Translations under genes and position numbers: made by a program
From: Balneolales bacterium
GTDB taxonomy: Bacteria; Bacteroidota; Rhodothermia; Balneolales; Balneolaceae
Reading direction: 5' to 3'
Assembly (NCBI GenBank): GCA_030830725.1
Contig: JAURMN010000055.1
Span: forward strand, 1 to 5,079
Length of the DNA stretch: 5,079 bases
Part shown: positions 1-5,079 of the stretch, piece after piece
Position numbering within the stretch: the stretch's first letter is position 1
Layout of the letters: the number at the start of each line of letters is the position of its first letter
Notes under the pieces: model-generated
The model's database searches: none
The model's input: only the letters and a program-made list of their open reading frames with translations
What the model was told of the DNA's origin: nothing

Positions 1-544
1 AAGAGACTGGAATTCTTCAGATCTTCGAAAACAGATAGGATTTGTTCCTCAAGAGACCTTTTTATTCTCGACAACTATCGGTCAAAATATTGCCTTTGGC
101 GTAGACCATGCTACTTCCGATCAAATTCGAAAGGCTGCAGAATCTGCTCAGATACTCGAAAATATTTTGGAATTTGATAAAAAATTTGAGACCATAACCG
201 GAGAGCGTGGTATTACCCTCTCAGGAGGGCAAAAACAGAGAACGGCAATTGCCAGAGCCTTGATAAAGGATCCTTCAATTGTAATTCTTGATGATTCATT
301 GAGTGCTGTCGATACCAAAACGGAAAATGAAATTCTCCGTCATCTGCAAACAGAATTAAAAGAAAAGACAGTAATCACAGTTAGTCATCGAATCTCGACA
401 ATACAAAACGCAGATTTGATTTATGTTCTAAAAGACGGCCGAATAGCCGAAGCTGGATCCCACAAAATGTTATTGAAAAAACAGGGGATCTACCACAATA
501 TGTATAAGAAACAATTACTCGAAAAAGAATTAGAAGAAATCTAA
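1..544 (+). CDS. ABC exporter half-transporter, C-terminal part of ATPase domain (MdlA/YheI/BmrC-like), 5' partial
   Basis: This is the end of a membrane ABC exporter subunit. The reading frame is open from the left edge (first full codon at 2) to TAA at 542-544, so the membrane domain and Walker A lie upstream of the window. Visible parts of the nucleotide-binding domain, in order, are the Q-loop (FVPQETFLFS, Gln codon at 50-52), the signature LSGGQKQR (218 onward), Walker B ILDD (Asp-Asp at 290-295), the D-loop SAVD, and the H-loop His in VSHR (386-388). The second Asp replaces the usual catalytic Glu. In heterodimeric exporters such as BmrC/BmrD or TM287/288, the subunit with this change carries the degenerate ATP site, and the phrase DDSLSAVD is typical of the MdlA/YheI side. 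Its likely partner is the subunit encoded at 2056-3831. The substrate (drug, lipid or peptide) cannot be read from the ATPase domain. The family call is very secure and the pairing is probable. Confidence 0.95.
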   Translation, partial: RDWNSSDLRKQIGFVPQETFLFSTTIGQNIAFGVDHATSDQIRKAAESAQILENILEFDKKFETITGERGITLSGGQKQRTAIARALIKDPSIVILDDSLSAVDTKTENEILRHLQTELKEKTVITVSHRISTIQNADLIYVLKDGRIAEAGSHKMLLKKQGIYHNMYKKQLLEKELEEI

Positions 545-619
545 ACGTTTAGCCCATTTATACTAAATCGTACTCTGTCATTCCCTGTCTGACCCACAGA
601 AAACAGATTACTAAAAAAC

Positions 620-624
620 AGGAG
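620..624 (+). promoter_or_regulatory. Ribosome binding site of ribonuclease Z
   Basis: AGGAG lies six bases before the ATG at 631. It fixes the start and shows that this genome uses strong Shine-Dalgarno sites. The preceding gap (545-619) shows no convincing promoter: a TATACT at 559-564 has no matching -35 element. Cotranscription with the upstream transporter gene is therefore possible. Confidence 0.85.
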
Positions 625-630
625 AACAAC

Positions 631-2043
631 ATGATTATCGTTCCATTAGGTGTGGCCTCTGCAACACCCACTCTTACACGCCATCTGCCTTCTGTTGCTT
701 TATGGAGAGAAGGAAGTGTTTTTCTTTTTGATTGCGGTGAAAATGCTCAAATGCGAATGCTTCAGGCAGGTCTAAAACGATCCAAAATAGAAGCGATATT
801 TATTTCCCACTTTGACGTGGATCACTATTCAGGTTTGATTGGCTTACTGGCAACTTTTCAACTTCAAAGACGAGAAAAGTCTTTGCATCTTATTGGACCT
901 GAAGGGTTGAAAACGTATGTAGAGTGGAATTTAAAATTTGCGGGCATTGAAACTTCCTTTACTATTGAATTCACTGAAGTAGATGAAAAATTCGAGCATG
1001 CAATTGTCCTCGATCAGGAGGATTATTTTGTAGAAGCCAGACCACTTGAGCATAACAATTTTTGCATTGGATATCGATTCCAAGAGAAGGATAAACCAGG
1101 GAAAGTGGATGCAGATAAAGCGAAGGAGTTGGGTGTAATAGAAGATCTGCACTTCAAAGCCCTAAAAGCCGGGGATGATGTAACCCTTGATGATGGAACC
1201 CTTGTAGAATCGTCTATGATTGTGGGACATCCACGAATTGGAGATAGTTTTGCTTATATAACCGATACGGAGTACTCGGCGAATTCTGTGAAACTCGCAA
1301 TGAATGCGAATATTCTTTATCACGAGGCTACATTTGGCGAGAATTTGGAAGAGAAGGCTAACACAAAGGGGCATTCTACTGCAAAAGATGCGGCTCGTGT
1401 AGCGAATGAAGCAAAAGCCAAACTCCTCGTAATTGGTCATTTTTCAGCTCGTTATACGAATCCATTTGTACTTCTTAGAGAGGCAAGGGAAGACTTTTAT
1501 CCAACATGGCTGGCTTCAGAACTTCGTCCGATTTTTACGGACCCTTTACACGAGAAAGGAATCATTCAACCCAAAGTTTATCTCAAAGAGGTATCTGAAG
1601 AAAATTCAAAACCTGCACCCCGAGATCATCGTCAATCTGGACGTACTTTCCGAGGTCGAAGAACCTCCTCTGATCGTGGATCTTTTGACAATCGGCGTCG
1701 TCCTGAAACAAGACACAATGGATACCGTACTCATGATCGATATGATCAAAGAGAGAATGGTTATCGCAGTCAGGATCGGTATGAACAAAGAGAAGACGGC
1801 TATCGCAGTCAGGATAGATATGAACAAAGAGAAGATCGCGGAGTACGCTACGAAAATCGCTATGACGGAAATTCTCGTTACCAAAATAGAGAAAGAGATT
1901 CTTTTTACACCAAGAGAACCTATGGCAGTAGTCAACCTAGCAATCGATCCAATCATGATCCTAACAATCAGGATGAAAATTCGATAAGAGGAACAAAACA
2001 TATAACTCCCAGACCTCGGTATGATGACTATGATCGATTCTGA
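631..2043 (+). CDS. rnz: Ribonuclease Z (tRNA 3'-processing endonuclease) with long Arg/Tyr-rich C-terminal tail
   Basis: Metallo-beta-lactamase-fold endoribonuclease of the RNase Z/ElaC family, which cuts the 3' trailer from tRNA precursors in the cytoplasm. The start is the ATG with AGGAG six bases upstream. The catalytic body spans residues 1 to about 305: FDCGENAQ (33-40), the metal motif SHFDVDH (59-65), PLEHNNF with His141, an ITDT motif with Asp212, HEATF (231-235), GHST with His248, and GHFSARY with His270. These match RNase Z motifs in order and spacing. Two oddities stand out. The usual HxHxDH metal motif reads H60-F-D62-V-D64-H65, so the second His is Asp. The usual length is a little over 300 residues, whereas this protein has 470. 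About 144 extra residues (327-470) contain some 32 Arg, 13 Tyr and only 3 Lys, seven RY dipeptides and a 13-residue repeat, and are probably disordered. The gene sits between two ABC exporter genes, 12 bases from the downstream one. The family call is firm, while activity with the altered motif is inferred. Confidence 0.93.
   Translation: MIIVPLGVASATPTLTRHLPSVALWREGSVFLFDCGENAQMRMLQAGLKRSKIEAIFISHFDVDHYSGLIGLLATFQLQRREKSLHLIGPEGLKTYVEWNLKFAGIETSFTIEFTEVDEKFEHAIVLDQEDYFVEARPLEHNNFCIGYRFQEKDKPGKVDADKAKELGVIEDLHFKALKAGDDVTLDDGTLVESSMIVGHPRIGDSFAYITDTEYSANSVKLAMNANILYHEATFGENLEEKANTKGHSTAKDAARVANEAKAKLLVIGHFSARYTNPFVLLREAREDFYPTWLASELRPIFTDPLHEKGIIQPKVYLKEVSEENSKPAPRDHRQSGRTFRGRRTSSDRGSFDNRRRPETRHNGYRTHDRYDQRENGYRSQDRYEQREDGYRSQDRYEQREDRGVRYENRYDGNSRYQNRERDSFYTKRTYGSSQPSNRSNHDPNNQDENSIRGTKHITPRPRYDDYDRF
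1717..1833 (+). repeat. Three tandem 39-bp repeats coding a 13-residue Arg/Tyr unit in the RNase Z tail
   Basis: Copies lie at 1717-1755, 1756-1794 and 1795-1833, in frame with ribonuclease Z (residues 363-401). They encode NGYRTHDRYDQRE, NGYRSQDRYEQRE and DGYRSQDRYEQRE. Copies 2 and 3 differ at about 5 of 39 bases and share TATCGCAGTCAGGAT and TATGAACAAAGAGAA. Copy 1 is more diverged. A degraded fourth unit (DRGVRYENRY) follows. This pattern suggests local tandem duplication in steps that preserve the frame. Confidence 0.9.
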
Positions 2044-2044
2044 C

Positions 2045-2049
2045 AGGAG
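2045..2049 (+). promoter_or_regulatory. Ribosome binding site that fixes a TTG start for the second ABC subunit
   Basis: AGGAG begins two bases after the ribonuclease Z stop and sits six bases before TTG at 2056, the same spacing as for the two ATG genes at 631 and 3924. The 12-base intergenic gap leaves no room for a promoter, so this gene is almost certainly translated from the same mRNA as ribonuclease Z. Confidence 0.85.
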
Positions 2050-2055
2050 ATTATC

Positions 2056-3831
2056 TTGACGGAAAAAAAATCGGAAACGTCTTTAGATCGAGTTCTGATC
2101 AAAAGACTTTATGCGTTTATCAGACCCTATAGATGGTGGGTCGTACTTTCCATTGTATTGACTTTGGTAGCGGCCTGGTTAGGAACCTTACGACCCAAAT
2201 TGACCCAGGTAGCAGTAGATGATTTCATCACCATTGGGGATCAATCCGGGCTTTTAGGCATCATATATCTCCTTGTTGCCGCACTTGCCGGTGAGTTTTT
2301 GATTTTAGTTTTTAATACATATCTCACTCGTTGGTTTGGCCAGAATGCGTTGTTTAACCTTCGGAATACGGTTTTTCAGAAGATTCAATCCTTACACGTT
2401 CAATATTTCGACCAAAATCCGATTGGGAAATTAATTACACGAACTACCAGTGATATTGAAGCGCTAAGCGATCTTTTGTCTGATGGTGTAGTAAGCCTAA
2501 TCGGAGATCTCTTTCGAATCTTCTTTATTCTATTTTTTATGCTCATGATGAGTTGGGAGTTAACCGTTATTTCCATCTTGGTACTCCCCATCTTGTTCTA
2601 TTCAACGTTCTGGTTTAAAAATAAGATGAGAGATGCGTTTCTTGAGGTCAGAGATCAAATTGCGCGACTTAACTCTTTTATTCAGGAGCATATTCATGGG
2701 ATTGCTGTTGTCCAACTATTCAATCGTGAGTCGAAGGTTTCTGAATCATTTGAAAAGGCCAACGAAGCCCATAAAAAAGCTCATGTTAAAACTATTTTCT
2801 ACTTTTCCATTTTTTGGCCAGTTGTAGAAGTATTGGCCTCTGTAGCGATGGCGCTTGTGGTTTGGTATGGAGGAGCAAGGGCTCTTACGGGTGGTGTTAC
2901 ATTTGGGGTTCTTCTCGCCTTTATCCAATATGTCCGACAATTTTTTCAGCCCATTCGTGGCATCTCTGAAAAGTATAATACTCTGCAATCGGCGCTTGCT
3001 TCTTCTGAGAGAATCTTTAATACACTTGACACGCCATCCCAAATTCAATCACCTCAGAGTCCGATATTGCTCTCTCAGGTTTCTGGAAAAATTGAGTTTC
3101 GAAACGTATGGTTTCGCTACTCTGTAAAGGGTCCTTACATCTTACAAGATGTAAGTTTCACGGCTGAACCCGGCGAAATGGTAGCTATTGTTGGGGCTAC
3201 AGGTTCGGGAAAAAGCACAATCATTAATCTATTGACTAGATTCTACGACATTGAAAAAGGCGAAATATTTCTTGATGGAGTTGATATTCGAAGATGGGAC
3301 CTTGCGAATCTACGGTCTCAATTTGCTCTTGTACTACAGGATAATGCACTATTTTCAGGAACTATTGAACAAAATATTACACTCGGTAATCCGGAGATAT
3401 CCACTGAAAGAGTTAAGGAAACGGCAATCGAGGTAGGAGCGGATAGTTTTATATCAAGATTACCTAATGGCTATCAAACATTTCTCAGAGAAAGGGGAGC
3501 TTCGCTTTCTTTTGGGGAAAGACAACTTTTATGCTTTGTTCGTGCTAAAGTATACGATCCCAAAGTCTTGATATTGGACGAAGCTACTTCAAGTATCGAT
3601 TCTGAAAGTGAGGAACTCATCAGCCAGGCTTGCGAGCGAATGATGAAGGACCGCACTTCTATTGTGATTGCTCACAGACTTTCTACCATACAAAGTGCTC
3701 ACAAGATTTTAGTCTTGCATAAGGGCAAAATTGTCGAATCAGGTACCCATCAAGAGCTCCTTCACCTGCACGGGATTTATTATCGATTGTATGAATTGCA
3801 ATACCAGGATCAGGGTATACTAAATGATTAG
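2056..3831 (+). CDS. ABC exporter half-transporter, ATP-binding/permease protein (MdlB/YheH/BmrD-like)
   Basis: Complete 591-residue exporter subunit of the inner membrane, with the normal length and order for the family: a six-helix membrane domain (about residues 25-310) followed by an ATPase domain (about 345-580). Visible motifs are Walker A GATGSGKST (380-388), Q-loop Gln428, signature LSFGE (484-488), Walker B VLILDE with catalytic Glu509, the D-loop SSID, and the H-loop His540 in IAHRLST. Here Walker B is intact but the signature departs from LSGGQ. That is the mirror image of the upstream subunit (1-544), which has LSGGQ but lacks the Glu. Together they should make a heterodimer with one active and one degenerate ATP site, as in MdlAB and BmrCD. 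The start is TTG, chosen because of its well-placed AGGAG and because it follows the preceding stop by 12 bases. The transported substrate is unknown; multidrug or lipid export is typical for relatives. A homodimer is possible but less likely. Confidence 0.95.
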   Translation: MTEKKSETSLDRVLIKRLYAFIRPYRWWVVLSIVLTLVAAWLGTLRPKLTQVAVDDFITIGDQSGLLGIIYLLVAALAGEFLILVFNTYLTRWFGQNALFNLRNTVFQKIQSLHVQYFDQNPIGKLITRTTSDIEALSDLLSDGVVSLIGDLFRIFFILFFMLMMSWELTVISILVLPILFYSTFWFKNKMRDAFLEVRDQIARLNSFIQEHIHGIAVVQLFNRESKVSESFEKANEAHKKAHVKTIFYFSIFWPVVEVLASVAMALVVWYGGARALTGGVTFGVLLAFIQYVRQFFQPIRGISEKYNTLQSALASSERIFNTLDTPSQIQSPQSPILLSQVSGKIEFRNVWFRYSVKGPYILQDVSFTAEPGEMVAIVGATGSGKSTIINLLTRFYDIEKGEIFLDGVDIRRWDLANLRSQFALVLQDNALFSGTIEQNITLGNPEISTERVKETAIEVGADSFISRLPNGYQTFLRERGASLSFGERQLLCFVRAKVYDPKVLILDEATSSIDSESEELISQACERMMKDRTSIVIAHRLSTIQSAHKILVLHKGKIVESGTHQELLHLHGIYYRLYELQYQDQGILND

Positions 3832-3850
3832 CTCTTCCGTTACACTTTTT

Positions 3851-3874
3851 CCATCTGAAAGAGGCCAGATGTGG
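3851..3874 (+). other. Small hairpin in the gap between the transporter and the YqjD-like gene
   Basis: CCATCTG (3851-3857) can pair with CAGATG-T-GG (3866-3874), with one bulged T and an 8-base loop. No T-run follows on either strand, so it is not a classical Rho-independent terminator. It could be a weak attenuator, an mRNA-stabilising 3' end, or chance. Nothing else recognisable was seen in 3832-3912. Confidence 0.35.
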
Positions 3875-3912
3875 TCATGCTAAAGACACACATATTGAGT
3901 AGTTAATTAATC

Positions 3913-3917
3913 AGGAG
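3913..3917 (+). promoter_or_regulatory. Ribosome binding site of the YqjD-like gene
   Basis: AGGAG lies six bases before the ATG at 3924. In-frame ATG codons also occur at 3930 and 3933, but the first has the best spacing and is taken as the start. Confidence 0.8.
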
Positions 3918-3923
3918 AGAGAA

Positions 3924-4172
3924 ATGAATATGATGCTTGATAAACTGGATCAGGCTGAGAAAGTGATCCAGGATAAAATTTCGGCTATTGAAGGAACATA
4001 TTCCGAAGCCATTGAAAACTTAAAAAGAGAAAAAAACAGGGTTGAAAAAGAGATCCGACGTGAAACCCGAAATGCAAGGCGGTATGTTCGGTCAAATCCA
4101 GAGAAAAGTATAGGGTATACTTTTCTGGGTGGAATCGTTTTAGGTTTTCTAATATCCCGTACAATGCGTTAA
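3924..4172 (+). CDS. Small membrane-anchored protein of YqjD/ElaB/DUF883 type
   Basis: An 82-residue protein with two parts. Residues 1 to about 55 are highly charged and helix-prone (LKREKNRVEKEIRRETRNAR), probably a coiled coil or amphipathic helix. Residues about 63-78 form a single hydrophobic segment, preceded by RRYVRSNPEKS and followed by a basic end, SRTMR. The layout of a charged helix, then Y-V-R-x-N-P-x-x-S, then a glycine-rich C-terminal membrane helix is that of the YqjD/ElaB/DUF883 family. In E. coli, members of that family are tail-anchored in the inner membrane and bind ribosomes in stationary phase. Ribosome binding here is inference only. A YtxH-like stress-protein label is a possible alternative. 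The next gene is prfB, 38 bases on, also a translation gene, so the pair may be cotranscribed. The gene is certainly coding (good RBS and family-like sequence); its function is uncertain. Confidence 0.82.
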   Translation: MNMMLDKLDQAEKVIQDKISAIEGTYSEAIENLKREKNRVEKEIRRETRNARRYVRSNPEKSIGYTFLGGIVLGFLISRTMR

Positions 4173-4176
4173 CTTA

Positions 4177-4208
4177 GCAGGAGTGTTTTTATTAATCTCA
4201 CTCCCTGC
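4177..4208 (+). promoter_or_regulatory. Bulged stem-loop in the prfB leader that buries the Shine-Dalgarno sequence
   Basis: GCAGGAGTG (4177-4185) pairs with CACTCCCTGC (4199-4208): nine base pairs with one bulged C and a 13-base T/A-rich loop. The only good ribosome-binding sequence before prfB, AGGAG at 4179-4183, is wholly inside the 5' arm. The 3' arm ends two bases before the prfB ATG at 4211. No T-run follows the stem, so it does not look like a terminator for the preceding gene. It may control prfB translation; the pairing is seen in the sequence, the role is inferred. Confidence 0.55.
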
Positions 4209-4210
4209 AC

Positions 4211-5079
4211 ATGGAAAACGTTACCCGCGAAAAACTTATGCCTTATTTCGAAAGAGTGGATTCACTCAGGAGGTACCTTTGACTATGATAAGCGAAAAGT
4301 AAAAATCATCGAGTTACAGGACCTGACCCAGGATCCTGCATTTTGGTCGGATCAAGATCGCGCCAAATCTGTGATGCGAGACTTAGATGCGGAAAAAAAC
4401 CTAGTTGAGGCTTGGGATGAGTTGGACCGATCTCGAGACAGTTTACTCGTGTATCTTGAGTTCTTGAAAGAAGGTGAGGATGTTCAGCAGGAATTAAATC
4501 ATGAAGTCGGAGCTTTTATTGTAAAGATTGAGCAGTTGGAATTAATCAATATGCTTACTGACCCGGATGATCATAGAGATGCTATTGTAACCATTACACC
4601 GGGTGCAGGCGGAACGGAATCTCAGGATTGGGCACAGATGCTTTTTAGGATGATCAATCGCTGGGCGGAAAAGAGTGGATACGATGTCGATGTTTTGGAG
4701 TTACAATATGGCGAGGTTGCAGGTCTTAAAAGTGCAACGATTCAGGTGTCGGGACAGCATGCCTATGGGTTTTTAAAAGCTGAAAGTGGGGTTCATAGAT
4801 TAGTAAGGATATCCCCGTTCGATAGTAATGCCAGAAGGCATACCTCATTCAGCAGTATTTTTGTTGCACCCTTGATTGATGATACCATTGAGCTGGATTT
4901 GAATGAGGCTGATATCGAATTACAGAGATTTCACTCGAGTGGAGCTGGAGGGCAAAACGTAAACAAGGTGGAAACAGGTGTGCGACTCATTTGGGAGGGA
5001 ACACTTTCCGACGGAACGACTCAGCGAGTGGTCGCCGAATGTCAACAAGAGCGTTCTCAACTTCAAAACCGTGAAAAAG
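4211..5079 (+). CDS. prfB: Peptide chain release factor 2, with programmed +1 frameshift, 3' partial
   Basis: Class I release factor RF2, which recognises UGA and UAA stop codons in the ribosomal A site and triggers hydrolysis of peptidyl-tRNA. The reading frame is split. ATG at 4211 opens a 23-codon leader ending in TGA at 4280-4282. Skipping T4280 joins it to the main frame at GAC 4281, giving LRRYL-DYDKRK, a junction typical of RF2. The main frame stays open to the right edge, giving about 289 residues, with roughly 75 expected beyond the window. The stop-codon-reading motif SPF lies at residues 201-203 (4812-4820). The catalytic GGQ lies at 246-248 (4947-4955) within SSGAGGQNVNK. An in-frame TAA at 4193 limits the start to 4211, yet no Shine-Dalgarno lies at normal distance: AGGAG is 27 bases upstream and inside a hairpin. 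The frameshift makes the gene autoregulatory, with low RF2 favouring the shift. The identification is firm. Confidence 0.96.
4268..4283 (+). promoter_or_regulatory. prfB programmed +1 recoding site
   Basis: AGG AGG TAC CTT TGA C. A Shine-Dalgarno-like AGGAGG (4268-4273), a three-base spacer, the slippery CTT codon (4277-4279) and the UGA stop followed by C match the E. coli prfB site (AGGGGG TAT CTT TGA C) in layout and spacing. AGGAGG is the perfect complement of the core anti-Shine-Dalgarno CCUCCU. UGA followed by C is a poor terminator context. The stop falls at codon 24. Confidence 0.96.

Noticed and set aside
541..552. Perfect 12-bp palindrome CTAAACGTTTAG overlapping the stop codon of the first ABC gene
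   Set aside because: About one perfect 12-bp palindrome is expected by chance in a window this size. It has no flanking T-run or known operator match.
559..564. TATACT as a possible -10 promoter box before ribonuclease Z
   Set aside because: The six bases 17 upstream (GAAATC) do not resemble a -35 element, and there is no extended -10 TG. Too weak to annotate.
1717..1833. CRISPR array
   Set aside because: The repeats are directly adjacent with no spacers, are in frame and encode protein. They are a coding tandem repeat.
1433..1987. Long overlapping + strand reading frame inside ribonuclease Z
   Set aside because: It is a shadow of the repetitive Arg/Tyr tail in another frame. Its product just re-reads the 39-bp repeats, and it has no RBS or family-like motifs, while the rnz frame has clear domain matches.
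1606..2001. Antisense open frame opposite the ribonuclease Z tail
   Set aside because: It is a hydrophobic translation produced by reading the complement of Arg/Asp/Tyr-rich codons. No start signal or recognisable protein.
4177..4208. Rho-independent terminator after the YqjD-like gene
   Set aside because: The T-run lies in the loop rather than after the stem, and the 3' arm abuts the prfB start. Leader regulation is the better reading.
4183..4302. GTG-started third-frame ORF running through the prfB frameshift site
   Set aside because: The GTG overlaps the AGGAG itself, so it has no usable ribosome-binding site. The product has no recognisable features and both RF2 frames explain the region.

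Overview
The window reads almost entirely in one direction (+) and looks like ordinary bacterial chromosome of moderate-to-low GC. It carries the 3' end of an ABC exporter subunit, a ribonuclease Z with a long arginine/tyrosine-rich tail, a second complete ABC exporter subunit, a small YqjD/DUF883-like membrane protein, and the 5' three-quarters of prfB (release factor 2). The organism cannot be fixed from 5 kb. The strong AGGAG ribosome-binding sites, the MdlA/MdlB-type exporter and the prfB recoding site fit many bacteria. A Bacteroidota/Rhodothermota-related or spirochaete source would be plausible, but this is a weak impression.

Layout: positions 1-544 hold the end of an ABC half-transporter of the MdlA/YheI/BmrC type. 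An 86-base gap follows. Ribonuclease Z (rnz) occupies 631-2043, and 12 bases later a second half-transporter of the MdlB/YheH/BmrD type runs from a TTG start at 2056 to 3831. The two transporter genes have complementary ATPase defects: Asp for the catalytic Glu in the first and a non-canonical LSFGE signature in the second. They should therefore form one asymmetric heterodimeric exporter, with the tRNA-processing enzyme encoded between its two halves.

A 92-base gap (3832-3923) contains a small hairpin but no convincing terminator. The 82-residue YqjD-like protein follows (3924-4172), then 38 bases containing a bulged hairpin that buries the only good Shine-Dalgarno sequence. prfB starts at 4211. 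It has an in-frame UGA at codon 24 within AGG AGG TAC CTT TGA C, the classical autoregulatory +1 frameshift site. The product continues in the new frame through the SPF and GGQ motifs and runs off the end.

There is no RNA gene, mobile element or CRISPR array. No wholly new system is evident. The items most worth a second look are the ribonuclease Z (metal-motif substitution HxDxDH, an RNA-binding-like low-complexity tail with 39-bp tandem repeats, and its position inside a transporter operon) and the prfB leader hairpin.
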